The notes under the pieces: generated by a model
The model's input: only the letters and a program-made list of their open reading frames with translations
Told to the model about the DNA's origin: nothing
Database searches by the model: none
Translations under genes and position numbers: made by a program
In this document: positions 53,615 to 62,890 of the stretch, one piece after another
Numbering within the stretch: position 1 is the stretch's first letter
Layout of the letters: every line of letters starts with the position of its first letter
Assembly (NCBI GenBank): GCA_014379625.1
Contig: JACMLJ010000028.1
Location: forward strand, 62,001-126,000
Direction of reading: 5' to 3'
DNA length: 64,000 nucleotides
Source of the DNA: Ferruginibacter sp.
GTDB lineage: Bacteria > Bacteroidota > Bacteroidia > Chitinophagales > Chitinophagaceae

Positions 53615-54358
53615 TCAGAGAGTTTTAATTTTTATATTCCGGTACCAAACCATATTGCCATGATCCTGTAGGGCGATCTTACCTTTTTTATATGTGCCAA
53701 AATCACGCATTGTTTTAAACTTGCTGCCGGCTACCATTTTTTTCCAGTTGTCGTCCCATAAAGTGGTATTAACAACATTTGTTCCATTCAGAAAAAGTTG
53801 CAGCCTTCCGTCCTTTGAAATGATTTCTGCTTCATTCCATTCGCCGACGGGTTTTACCGTTTCTTTGGAGCAGGAAATTAGATCGTACAAATCGCCCGAC
53901 CTGTGTTTTATTATTTTACCGTCGCCGTGCCCGTCATTATCCAATACCTGCATTTCCAACCCTGTATTGTAGGTATTTTTGTATTTGAGCGTATCTTCAT
54001 TTGTATAAAAAATTATTCCACTATTACCTTTAGGAGCAATCTTCCATTCAAGTTTTAGATCAAAATTTTCATATTCCGCATTGGTTACAAGGTCGCCCCC
54101 ATTTTTTGACATGGTATCTATATACAAAGCGCCATCGGCTATTTTCCAACGCTCACCTGCTTTGTCCTTTCCATAGCTGTGCCAACCCGCCGTAGTTTTT
54201 CCGTCAAATAAGGAAACCCATTCATTCTCCGTTGAATTGTCTTTATTTTTATTGGAGTAATCCAGGTTGGGGGTAGCTGAAGCTGAATTTTTTTTTGAGT
54301 TATTGCAACTCATTAAAAAGCCGATTAGTATAACCAGCAAAAGGCGATTGTTTTTCAT
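53615..54358 (-). CDS. DUF1080 (3-keto-disaccharide hydrolase-type) lipoprotein
   Basis: 247 residues. Lipoprotein signal, MKNNRLLLVILIGFLMSC. The mature domain is a concanavalin-like beta-sandwich: WVSLFDGKTTAGWHSYGKD, LEWKIAPKGNSGIIFYTNED, TGLEMQVLDNDGHGDG and VWYRNIKIKTL, matching the family now named 3-keto-disaccharide hydrolase. Periplasmic, likely acting on keto-sugars. It starts 1 bp after the stop of the cytochrome c gene on the same strand, so the two are co-transcribed. Confidence 0.9.
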   Translation of the reverse strand: MKNNRLLLVILIGFLMSCNNSKKNSASATPNLDYSNKNKDNSTENEWVSLFDGKTTAGWHSYGKDKAGERWKIADGALYIDTMSKNGGDLVTNAEYENFDLKLEWKIAPKGNSGIIFYTNEDTLKYKNTYNTGLEMQVLDNDGHGDGKIIKHRSGDLYDLISCSKETVKPVGEWNEAEIISKDGRLQLFLNGTNVVNTTLWDDNWKKMVAGSKFKTMRDFGTYKKGKIALQDHGNMVWYRNIKIKTL

Positions 54359-54359
54359 A

Positions 54360-54749
54360 TTATTTGGCTTCTTCTTTAAGTAAGAGAATATATTTTACCA
54401 TTGCAATAGCATCTTCCCTGCTAATGAGGGGGTGTGCAGCCATGGGAATCTGTCCCCAGACACCCTGGCCACCGGCAATTATTTTTTCAGCCAGCAAGTT
54501 GCGGTTGGCTTCGGTATTCTCATATTTTGCGGCTACCGCTCCGTAAGCCGGACCGGTTGATGCATCCCTTAATTTATGACAGGTAAAACAATCCGATTTT
54601 GCTATCAGGTTGAGTCCTTTTTCATAGTCGGGATTGTCCATTACCGAGGTGGTTGATTTGGGGTTGTCTTTTGTTTCGGTAGAACTGGTTTGGTTGCCAC
54701 AGGAGAAACAAAAAACAGACATTGATAAAACAATGCAATATTTTTTCAT
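54360..54749 (-). CDS. Class I cytochrome c lipoprotein
   Basis: 129 residues. Lipoprotein signal ending FCFSC. Heme motif CFTCH with ligand Met in QIPMAAHP (GGQGVWGQIPM), as in cytochrome c-551 type proteins. A periplasmic electron carrier. Its neighbours suggest electron acceptance from a periplasmic sugar dehydrogenase, but no dehydrogenase is in the window. Gene order: cytochrome c then DUF1080. Confidence 0.92.
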   Translation of the reverse strand: MKKYCIVLSMSVFCFSCGNQTSSTETKDNPKSTTSVMDNPDYEKGLNLIAKSDCFTCHKLRDASTGPAYGAVAAKYENTEANRNLLAEKIIAGGQGVWGQIPMAAHPLISREDAIAMVKYILLLKEEAK

Positions 54750-54762
54750 ATAGTAAATTTAA

Positions 54763-54792
54763 TTTGTCAAATGTAATTAAACTTTTGTCAAA
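54763..54792. promoter_or_regulatory. Two TTTGTCAAA palindromes 21 bp apart
   Basis: TTTGTCAAA at 54763-54771 and 54784-54792, identical and self-complementary apart from the centre, spaced two helical turns apart in the divergent cytochrome c / cysM region. May be an operator. One site overlaps a minus-strand TACATTTG promoter box (54775-54768), so part of the match could be promoter sequence. Confidence 0.45.
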
Positions 54793-54903
54793 TTAAATAA
54801 CCCGTTTTAACAAACGGCGTATAGCCGGCTATATTAGTTTTGCTTTTATATTTGTGGGGTAGAATTGTATTATAAAAGTTATTCAAAATAATAAAATATC
54901 ATC

Positions 54904-55785
54904 ATGCCCGGAATATTAGATCTTGTTGGTAATACACCTCTTGTGGAATTAAAGAAAATCCCCGTTAATAAAAATGTTACTATTTACGGGAAAATGGAAG
55001 GCAATAACCCGGGCGGGAGCGTAAAAGACAGGGCCGCTTATGGTATGATCAAAGGTGCCATTGACCGGGGCGAGATAACCGGTGGCATTAAATTGATAGA
55101 GGCTACCAGTGGCAATACGGGTATCGCCCTTGCTATGATCGCCAGTTTGTTTGGTGTAACAATAGAGTTAGTAATGCCCGAAGATGCCACCCGGGAGCGG
55201 GTATTGGCCATGGAGGCCTTTGGCGCCAAAGTGGTCCTTACTCCTAAGGCAGGTTCCATGGAGGGGGCAATAGACTATGCCAACGAACAGGTGTCCAAAG
55301 GTGGGTACCTGATGCTGAACCAGTTTGGTAACGCGGATAACCCCGGTATGCATTACAAAACTACCGGTCCAGAAATATGGAATGACACCAATGGCACTAT
55401 CACCCATTTTGTATCTTCGATGGGTACTACCGGTACCATAATGGGTGTGTCCAGGTACCTGAAAGAAGTAAATAGCGCTATTGAAATTGTAGGATGCCAA
55501 CCAACGGATGGCTCCAGGATACCGGGCATCCGCAAATGGCCGGAAGCATATTTACCAGCTATTTTTGATAAGAGCAGGGTGGACCGCGTTATTGAAATTG
55601 CTGAAAAGGATGCCCGTGTAATGGCCAAACGCTTAGCAAGGGAAGAAGCCATTTTTAGTGGCATGAGCAGTGGGGGAGCGGTACACGCAGCTATTGAGTT
55701 ATCCAAAGAATTATCTTCCGGGGTGATCGTTTGTATTATTTGTGACAGGGGCGACAGGTATTTGTCTTCCGACCTCTTTGATTAA
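54904..55785 (+). CDS. cysM: Cysteine synthase (CysM/O-acetylserine sulfhydrylase)
   Basis: 293 residues. PLP enzyme joining sulfide or thiosulfate to O-acetylserine. PLP lysine in NNPGGSVKDRAAYG, ATSGNTGIALAM (the substrate loop), SMGTTGTIMGVSRYL (phosphate-binding region) and FSGMSSGGAVHAA. The 293-residue length and EATSGNTG...EDATRERV loop favour the B isozyme. A TATATTTG box (54847-54854) lies 50 bp before the start. Confidence 0.93.
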   Translation: MPGILDLVGNTPLVELKKIPVNKNVTIYGKMEGNNPGGSVKDRAAYGMIKGAIDRGEITGGIKLIEATSGNTGIALAMIASLFGVTIELVMPEDATRERVLAMEAFGAKVVLTPKAGSMEGAIDYANEQVSKGGYLMLNQFGNADNPGMHYKTTGPEIWNDTNGTITHFVSSMGTTGTIMGVSRYLKEVNSAIEIVGCQPTDGSRIPGIRKWPEAYLPAIFDKSRVDRVIEIAEKDARVMAKRLAREEAIFSGMSSGGAVHAAIELSKELSSGVIVCIICDRGDRYLSSDLFD

Positions 55786-55840
55786 GGCCCATTGCTCGCC
55801 GCAGCCATGGCACACCGGTATCGGATTTAATTTGTATGTG

Positions 55841-55871
55841 TTTGTTAATTCAAAAAATCCCCCTACCTTTG
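55841..55871 (+). promoter_or_regulatory. Consensus promoter (TTTG-N19-TACCTTTG) of the fusA leader
   Basis: TTTG (55841-55844) and TACCTTTG (55864-55871) with 19-nt spacing, followed by CCG as in the rpsL promoter. The leader to fusA is then about 330 nt. Confidence 0.75.
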
Positions 55872-55903
55872 CCGCGCTAAAAAGTTCAGCATTGTAAAAA
55901 GTT

Positions 55904-56113
55904 TTGGTTGTAGCTGCAATTTATTTAGCATACCATGAGAGTAAAATAATCATATCACCGCAACCCACCGCTACGGGTACAAAGGCACTTCTTATTTTGA
56001 GTGCAAAGTTCAACATAAGTATAAAGTACAAGAGTGCCCTGCCAGTGCAACAGGCAGACAGGGAGGCCACTGAAGCTTTACAGCGCTTCAACGGGCGGGC
56101 CAAAAAAAAGTAG
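55904..56113 (+). CDS. Small basic ORF in the fusA leader, unsupported family
   Basis: 69 codons from a TTG start; the protein-like part is KIIISPQPTATGTKALLILS and its C-terminus ends RFNGRAKKK. There is no ATG in frame. An ATG at 55935 (MRVK) is out of frame by one base at AAAA (55943-55946); one extra A would give a 59-residue protein starting MRVKIIISPQ. The G+C-rich part (about 56035-56105) can also form several stems, so this may be a structured leader rather than a gene. I do not recognise the family. Lies between a consensus promoter and fusA. Confidence 0.3.
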   Translation: MVVAAIYLAYHESKIIISPQPTATGTKALLILSAKFNISIKYKSALPVQQADREATEALQRFNGRAKKK

Positions 56114-56204
56114 CCTGTATAAAAAGCCAGGTTCAAAAAATGGCTTAATCTTTTGTCTGGAACAAATTCTTAATTTTTAATTCTTAATTTTTAATTGAAA
56201 TACA

Positions 56205-58352
56205 ATGGGAGATTTACGTTATCAACGAAATTTTGGTATTGCGGCTCATATTGATGCCGGCAAAACTACCACCACGGAACGTATATTATATTATACGGGG
56301 GTGAATCATAAAATTGGTGAAGTGCATGACGGCGCTGCTACCATGGACTGGATGGCACAGGAACAGGAAAGAGGTATCACCATTACCAGTGCCGCTACCA
56401 CCTGCTTTTGGAACTTTCCAATGATCAATGGCAAGAAAACGCCTGATACGCATCAATATAAATTTAATATTATTGATACGCCGGGTCATGTGGATTTTAC
56501 CGTAGAAGTAGAACGTTCACTTCGTGTACTGGATGGTTTACTGGCCTTGTTTTGCGCCGTATCCGGGGTAGAACCACAGAGTGAGACCGTTTGGCGCCAG
56601 GCTAACAAATACAAAGTACCGCGTGTTGGGTTTGTAAATAAAATGGACCGTGCAGGCGCTGATTTTCTTAATGTGGTAAAACAAATTAAAGAAATGCTGG
56701 GCGCCAAAGCGGTGCCTTTGCAATTGCCCATTGGCGCCGAGGATGATTTTAAAGGTGTGGTGGATCTGATTACTATGAAGGGAATGGTTTGGGATGAGGC
56801 GGGACAAGGTATGACTTTTAATGAAGTGCCTATTCCGGACGATATGATGGAAGAAGTGAAGGAATGGAGGCAGCACCTGATAGAAGCCGTTGCCGATTAC
56901 GATGAAAACTTACTGGAAAAATTCTTTGATGACCCTGATACCATCACCGAAGATGAAATTCATGCGGCTATCCGCAAAGCAACCATCGATATCAGCATCA
57001 TCCCCATGCTGTGTGGTTCATCTTTCAAAAACAAGGGTGTACAGACCGCGTTGGATGCGATCGTTCGCTACTTACCGGGCCCAATGGATATTGAGGCGGT
57101 TAAAGGAACCAATCCTGATTCAGGCGAGGAAATTTTCCGTCATTGTGATCCGAAGGAACCATTCAGCGCCCTTGCGTTTAAGATCATGACCGATCCTTTT
57201 GTGGGAAGGCTGGCGTTCTTCCGGGCTTATTCAGGAAGATTGAACAGTGGTAGTTATGTATTGAATACCCGTACCGGAAAGAATGAGCGGATCAGCCGTA
57301 TCATGCAGATGCATGCCAACAAGCAAAACCCGGTTGATTTTATTGAAGCAGGGGATATTGGCGCAGCAGTTGGATTTAAAGATATTAAAACCGGGGATAC
57401 TTTATGCAATGAAGACCACCCGATTGTACTGGAAGCAATGACTTTCCCGGAACCGGTAATCTCGGTAGCTGTGGAGCCAAAAACACAGGCCGATGTTGAT
57501 AAAATGGGCATGGCAATCGCCAAGTTAGTGGAGGAGGATCCAACATTGCGTGTAAAGACAGACGAAGAAACCGGACAGACCATTTTAAGTGGAATGGGCG
57601 AGTTGCACCTTGAAATTATCGTAGATCGTATGCGCCGTGAGTTTAAGGTTGAAATTAACCAGGGAGCGCCACAGGTGGCTTATAAGGAAGCATTCCAGAA
57701 TACCATTGAACACCGCGAAACCCTGAAAAAACAAACGGGTGGCCGTGGTAAATTCGCGGATATCGTATTTGAAATAGGGCCTGCGGATGAAGAGTTTTTG
57801 AAAGAAGGAAAATCAAACTTCCAGTTTGTAAATGGTTTGTTTGGTGGTAGCATTCCAAAAGAATTTGTTCCCGCTATCCAGAAAGGTTTTGAAACCGCCA
57901 TGACAACAGGCGTATTGGCGAGCTACCCGATGGAGAGCATGAAAGTGCGGGTATTCGATGGTAGTTTTCATCAGGTGGATAGTGATGCAATGAGTTTTGA
58001 ACTGTGCGCCAAACAAGGCTACCGCGAAGCTGGCCGTAAAGCGAAACCTGTTTTGCTGGAGCCGATCATGAAGGTGGAAGTGTTAACGCCGGATCAGTAC
58101 ATGGGTGATGTAACAGGTGATCTTAACCGTCGCAGGGGAATGCTGGAAGGAATGGATAGCAAACATGGTGTACAGGTGATAAAAGCCAAAGTGCCATTGA
58201 GCGAAATGTTTGGTTATGTAACGCAGTTGCGTTCATTGTCAAGCGGCCGTGCCACTTCTACGATGGAGTTCAGTCATTACAATCCGGCACCAAACAATAT
58301 TGCCGAAGAAGTGATCGCCAAGCAAAAAGGAAAACAGAAATCGGATGATTAA
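56205..58352 (+). CDS. fusA: Elongation factor G
   Basis: 715 residues, full length. GTPase that drives translocation. G1 is [16 protein letters not shown], switch [19 protein letters not shown]4 [10 protein letters not shown]; domain IV shows [14 protein letters not shown]. It ends in a Lys-rich tail. The gene is usually directly downstream of rpsG in the str operon; here it stands 5.3 kb away after unrelated genes, with its own promoter and a long leader. No rpsJ or tuf follows. It could be the main copy or a paralogue. Confidence 0.97.
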   Translation: MGDLRYQRNFGIAAHIDAGKTTTTERILYYTGVNHKIGEVHDGAATMDWMAQEQERGITITSAATTCFWNFPMINGKKTPDTHQYKFNIIDTPGHVDFTVEVERSLRVLDGLLALFCAVSGVEPQSETVWRQANKYKVPRVGFVNKMDRAGADFLNVVKQIKEMLGAKAVPLQLPIGAEDDFKGVVDLITMKGMVWDEAGQGMTFNEVPIPDDMMEEVKEWRQHLIEAVADYDENLLEKFFDDPDTITEDEIHAAIRKATIDISIIPMLCGSSFKNKGVQTALDAIVRYLPGPMDIEAVKGTNPDSGEEIFRHCDPKEPFSALAFKIMTDPFVGRLAFFRAYSGRLNSGSYVLNTRTGKNERISRIMQMHANKQNPVDFIEAGDIGAAVGFKDIKTGDTLCNEDHPIVLEAMTFPEPVISVAVEPKTQADVDKMGMAIAKLVEEDPTLRVKTDEETGQTILSGMGELHLEIIVDRMRREFKVEINQGAPQVAYKEAFQNTIEHRETLKKQTGGRGKFADIVFEIGPADEEFLKEGKSNFQFVNGLFGGSIPKEFVPAIQKGFETAMTTGVLASYPMESMKVRVFDGSFHQVDSDAMSFELCAKQGYREAGRKAKPVLLEPIMKVEVLTPDQYMGDVTGDLNRRRGMLEGMDSKHGVQVIKAKVPLSEMFGYVTQLRSLSSGRATSTMEFSHYNPAPNNIAEEVIAKQKGKQKSDD

Positions 58353-58383
58353 ATAAAAAATGATCATAGCATGAAATAACAAC

Positions 58384-58410
58384 AACCCTGTACGTGAGTG
58401 CGGGGTTTTT
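58384..58410 (+). terminator. Terminator of fusA
   Basis: AACCCTGTAC (58384-58393), loop GTGA, GTGCGGGGTT (58398-58407), a 10-bp stem with two G-T pairs, followed by Ts. Lies 32 bp after the fusA stop. Confidence 0.75.
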
Positions 58411-59096
58411 GTTTGTAGGTGACGGGCTGAAACGTTGAACCGATATTGCAGCGATATTGGTTGAGATGCCGGTAAACACTGCGTTTTTTTTTTTTTGAGA
58501 CCCGGTTTGTGCACTACAGGTTTTCTTTTGATAAAAGGTTTTGGTTTTACATGATATTAGTTGTTGGATGGCTTTCCAAATAGAAGATATTCTTCATAGC
58601 CTTTAATTATCAAATCTGAACAGTTAGAAATCTCTTCTGGCTTTCTTCCGGGAGTTGGTTAAAACTTTTACTATCCGTTCGATAATTAATACCTGTCCCA
58701 ACCCTTCTGATTTTACAATAAGATATCCAAATTCTATGTCAACCTGCATGCTTTAGCAGGATGGTACCGGGATACACCTGCATTTAATCTATTCAAAAAA
58801 CATCCATTCTGTTCCTGCTTTGTTACCATAAATTCATTTAATGATTTTCTAAAGAAAAGTTAAATCTGCTTTTAAATTGTTTACGTATCTGAAAAAGCTA
58901 ATTAAAAAATTGAGTTATTTCCTGCAGGAATATCAAATTCAATAATCCTCCTAAAAACCAGCTTACTGATAACATTACAGAAAAAATTCCACAATTTTTA
59001 ACCCGGCACTTTAAGTGTAGCAACAAACCATGATTACTATTTGAACCTATAGTAAACCTTGTAATCATTTCAATTATCATTTAAAAAAAATCGTTT
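58411..59096. other. Gene-free stretch of about 690 bp
   Basis: Holds a poly-T run at about 58484-58496. On the minus strand at about 58560-58690 several frames give short protein-like pieces (for example KPEEISNCSDLIIKGYEEYL) broken by frame changes, so this may be a decayed gene. The right half is AT-rich leader of the DUF4331 gene and shows nothing I can name. Confidence 0.45.
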
Positions 59097-61220
59097 ATGA
59101 AAAGAAAAATTTATGCTGCATTTATGCTGTTGATAATGGCAACACAAATAACCGCGCCGGCATTTGCTTCCTCACACCGGGAAGCACCATTGATTGCCGA
59201 TGACCCCCTGGCTGATAATACGGATGTATATGCTTTCCGCAGTCCGGATAGCCCGGATAAGATTACGATCATTGCCAACTATGTACCCGGTCAATTACCC
59301 CAGGGCGGACCAAACTACTATTCATTTGGTGAAAATATCCGTTATGAAATACATATTGACAATAACATCGCTACAAAAGGTGATGATATTGTTTATCGGT
59401 TCACTTTTAAAAAGAAGAATGAAGATCCTACTACTTTTTTCAATATCAGGCTTGGCAAACAAAATTTAAAAACTACCTATATCATGGAAAGGAGCATGGA
59501 TGGTGGCAGAAACTTTAAAACAGTTGTCTACAACGGCACAGTCCCCCCACCTAATATTGGCCCACGCTCCATCAGTTCACCGGTTGGTTTAAATTCACCG
59601 GATTACAATACCCTTATCAACAAAGCTATTACCACTTCCACAACCGGCGAAAAAGTATTTTGTGGTACCGCCGATGATCCCTTTTTTGTTGATCTCGGTG
59701 GTATTTTTGACCTGGGTGACGCCCCCCGTGCTTCAGGTAAACCGGTGGATGGCTTAAAATGCCTGAACGTATCCAGTATCGCATTGCAGATCGATATTTC
59801 TACTTTGCAAAAAGATCATAAATCTGTAGGTGCTGCTGTTAATAGTCTTGACCCTAACTATGTGATTGGAGTATGGGCGAGTGCAAGCAGGCAACAGATA
59901 AGAATTTTGAATGATATCAAAGCTGCTGATATTGCTAACCAGGTTCCTAATCCAAACAGGGAGTATGATTTTTCTTTAAATTTAGGTAAATGGATACAGG
60001 TGTCCAGGCTTGGTATGCCTTTGACCAATGAAGCGATTATCCCAATTGGTTATAAAGACCTTTGGAATTCGCTTACTCCTTATGAAGACCTGGCTACTAT
60101 CAAATTATTTGGCAATTTCTTTTACAATCCTGAATTAGCGCTTTATATGGATGACGCCCAGTTTGGCGGGGCGGTCCCTTCCTTTAAACCCTTACGCATA
60201 CAAAAGGCTTCCAAAAATTTATTGGGGACACTTGGTTTTGCAAACGGGCAGAATGGCGCATACGATTTTAAAGGCAATGCAGAATTAAAAGGCACGGCAC
60301 TGGATGACGCCATTTTTGGCACTTTATTATTGCCCGCTAAAAACTCTCCAAGGTCTGTGGATATATGGCCTATCTTTCATACAGGGGTGCCCAACCTACC
60401 CCCATACCAGTTAGCGACAGGTAAGATAGCCGGTAATCCGCTATCTGCCGGTAAGCCTTTTATCAATAACTTTCTGCCAAATGGGGGCGATATGTTGAGG
60501 TTAAATATGGCAGTTCGTCCTACGCCAAGGGACAGCAAAGATTTCAGTTCATTGGGCCTTATCCAGGCTGCCGTAACAGGTTTACTGGATCCTAATTATG
60601 CCAATACCTGGATGCAGGATATTCCGAACATGGATGGTTTTCCGAATGGAAGAAGATTAGAAGATGATGTGACCCGCATTGAATTGCAGGCGGTGGGTGG
60701 AGTAGTGCTGGCGGCTATAGGTGCCTGGTATGATGACTATAATATTGGTGGAAGTCCTGTTACACCTCAACTTTTGAATGTACTGAGTTATACTACCGGC
60801 ATTGAAAAGAATGACACCACATTTAAAAATAAATTCCCTTATGTGCAAACGCCCTGGGCCGGAACGCATGTTTGTGATTGTAGCGAAACATCAGCTTCGG
60901 GTAACAAGATCAACATGGCTCCAAACAGAATGGTTTACCAGCGATTGGCAATTGCAGCTCCTGAAATGATAGCGACCACTTCGCCCAATCCATTTGTAGA
61001 AACCAGCACAGTACGGTATAAGGTGGATGCCGCCGCTCAAATAAATATTTCGGTGTATGATGTAAACGGTCACCAGGTAAAAGTATTGGTAAATAAAACA
61101 GTAAAACCCGGCACTTATAATCAAACCTGGAATGGCGGTGATTTGATAAAGGGAGTATATTTTATTAAAGTAACAAAGGATGGAGTAATTCAACAAAGTT
61201 TACGTGTAGTAAAAGGTTAA
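59097..61220 (+). CDS. Secreted DUF4331 protein with T9SS sorting domain
   Basis: 707 residues. Signal peptide MKRKIYAAFMLLIMATQITA ending FASS, then SHREAPLIADDPLADNTDVYAF, the DUF4331 opening, with the ordered blocks YRFTFKKK, LGDAPRASGKPVDGL and LPNGGDMLRLNM. The C-terminal 75 residues form a type A sorting domain (SPNPFVETSTVRYKV ... GVYFIKVTKDG), so it is exported by the type IX system. Function unknown. In Bacteroidota this family often lies next to a TPR gene, as here. A terminator follows at 61235. Confidence 0.9.
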   Translation: MKRKIYAAFMLLIMATQITAPAFASSHREAPLIADDPLADNTDVYAFRSPDSPDKITIIANYVPGQLPQGGPNYYSFGENIRYEIHIDNNIATKGDDIVYRFTFKKKNEDPTTFFNIRLGKQNLKTTYIMERSMDGGRNFKTVVYNGTVPPPNIGPRSISSPVGLNSPDYNTLINKAITTSTTGEKVFCGTADDPFFVDLGGIFDLGDAPRASGKPVDGLKCLNVSSIALQIDISTLQKDHKSVGAAVNSLDPNYVIGVWASASRQQIRILNDIKAADIANQVPNPNREYDFSLNLGKWIQVSRLGMPLTNEAIIPIGYKDLWNSLTPYEDLATIKLFGNFFYNPELALYMDDAQFGGAVPSFKPLRIQKASKNLLGTLGFANGQNGAYDFKGNAELKGTALDDAIFGTLLLPAKNSPRSVDIWPIFHTGVPNLPPYQLATGKIAGNPLSAGKPFINNFLPNGGDMLRLNMAVRPTPRDSKDFSSLGLIQAAVTGLLDPNYANTWMQDIPNMDGFPNGRRLEDDVTRIELQAVGGVVLAAIGAWYDDYNIGGSPVTPQLLNVLSYTTGIEKNDTTFKNKFPYVQTPWAGTHVCDCSETSASGNKINMAPNRMVYQRLAIAAPEMIATTSPNPFVETSTVRYKVDAAAQINISVYDVNGHQVKVLVNKTVKPGTYNQTWNGGDLIKGVYFIKVTKDGVIQQSLRVVKG

Positions 61221-61234
61221 TGGAATGGAAAATG

Positions 61235-61269
61235 AAATAAGTCCGCGTTTGGAATGCGGACTTATTTTT
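61235..61269 (+). terminator. Terminator after the DUF4331 gene
   Basis: AAATAAGTCCGC (61235-61246), loop of nine, GCGGACTTATTT (61256-61267), a 12-bp stem, then TT. Lies 15 bp after the stop. It would reduce but need not block read-through into the TPR gene. Confidence 0.85.
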
Positions 61270-61386
61270 CTCAAAATTGCTTACACAATTTATATATCAA
61301 TACCTGTTATTTAGTTTTTGGTGGATGAACGGCCATTTGGTTTTACAGTACATCTACTTTATTCAATATTAAAAAATCGTACTAAC

Positions 61387-62739
61387 ATGAAAAAGAATAC
61401 ACTATATGCTGCATTATTGATTTTATTTGTTGGCGCTGCCGGGTTTGTGATTACCAAATCCCGTGGGGATGAGCGTAAGAGAAAAGCCGCCGTGTATCAA
61501 TTGCTGGACAGGAAGGGGTTATTATCTGAAACGAATGAATGGGCCACAACACAAAAAAACGCATCCAAATTACTGGCCGCTTTGAAAACCAATAGCGGAG
61601 ATACCAAATCGATGATTGGGCTGGCCAATTTGTTTATTTTGGAAGCAAGGGCAACAGGTAATTACCAGTACTATGATAAGGCCGCGATGAAATATGTAAA
61701 TGATGTACTGGCAAAAGATCCCAATCATTTTGAGGCATTGACATTAAAATCACTTTTGTACCTCTCGCAGCATCATTTTGCGGATGGATTAGCAATGGCG
61801 GAAGGGGCGGAAAAAATAAATCCTTATAATGCATTCTTATACGGGATTTTGGTAGATGGTCATGTTGAAATGGGGAATTACGATTCTGCTGTTTCCAGTG
61901 CGGAAAAGATGATGTCCATCAGGCCAGACCTGCGTTCATTTGCCCGTGCATCCTATCTTCGGGAAATACATGGCGACTACCCCGGAGCAATTGAAGCGAT
62001 GAAACTGGCCATCGATGCCGGATTACCCGGCGATGAAGCAACAGAATGGTCAAGGGTTCAGTTGGGGCATTTATATGAAAATACAGGTGACCTTAAAAAT
62101 GCTGAAATGAATTATTCCGTGGCTTTGGGTGAAAGGCCCGGTTTTGTACACGCAATGGCTGGCATGGCACGTTTAGCCCTGGCTGCAAAAGACTATAACA
62201 AGGCCATTTCGTTTTATCAGCAGGCTGATTCTTTAGTGAATGATTTTTCTTTTAAAGAAGAACTGGTGGATGTGTACCAGTTGGCCGGGCAAAAAGATAA
62301 AGCGGCTGCAATGGCAAAAATAGTTATTGATGAAATGAATATAAATGCGGTAGCTTCAGCCTCAGATGAAAGTATTGGCCATTATGCAGACAGGGAATTA
62401 GCCTATGCGTATTTAAAAGTCAGTGACTACGATAAGGCCCTTCAGCATGCCCTGGCCGAATATAACCGGAGGCCTAAAAATATAGAAGTAAACGAAACCC
62501 TCGCATGGGTGTATTATCAAAAGGGAGATTTTGCAAAAGCGCTGCCCTATATCCGGGCGGCATTAAAAACTAATAGCAAAAATCCTGTACTGCTTTGCAG
62601 GGCTGGATTGGTTTATGAAAAGGCCGGTGATAAAGCAAAGGCCAGGGAATATTTAACAGAGGCATTCAAAAATCATCCTAATATTCCGGAAAGTTTAAAA
62701 CAAAGCAGTGAGGATGCGTTTAAAAAAATATCAGGGTGA
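61387..62739 (+). CDS. Membrane-anchored TPR protein
   Basis: 450 residues from the ATG at 61387, which begins a single signal/anchor helix (MKKNTLYAALLILFVGAAGF); the open frame starts 23 codons earlier at a GTG without support. About eight TPRs fill the rest (for example AAMKYVNDVLAKDPNHFEAL, AMAGMARLALAAKDYNKAIS, LPYIRAALKTNSKNPVLLCR). Faces the periplasm. Its link with the DUF4331 protein is by neighbourhood only; a chaperone or assembly role is a guess. Confidence 0.85.
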   Translation: MKKNTLYAALLILFVGAAGFVITKSRGDERKRKAAVYQLLDRKGLLSETNEWATTQKNASKLLAALKTNSGDTKSMIGLANLFILEARATGNYQYYDKAAMKYVNDVLAKDPNHFEALTLKSLLYLSQHHFADGLAMAEGAEKINPYNAFLYGILVDGHVEMGNYDSAVSSAEKMMSIRPDLRSFARASYLREIHGDYPGAIEAMKLAIDAGLPGDEATEWSRVQLGHLYENTGDLKNAEMNYSVALGERPGFVHAMAGMARLALAAKDYNKAISFYQQADSLVNDFSFKEELVDVYQLAGQKDKAAAMAKIVIDEMNINAVASASDESIGHYADRELAYAYLKVSDYDKALQHALAEYNRRPKNIEVNETLAWVYYQKGDFAKALPYIRAALKTNSKNPVLLCRAGLVYEKAGDKAKAREYLTEAFKNHPNIPESLKQSSEDAFKKISG

Positions 62740-62890
62740 TGGTCCTGTTTTAATTTAGCAAAATAGGATACCGGATTTTTCAGAAAAAATAGCGCTTTTA
62801 ACAACTGTATTGTTGTAGGCTTTCTCATTGCCCATAGTATCGGCAATCCTGGCGGTTGTTGCTTTGATGCTTCGGCAAATATTGCCTGAT

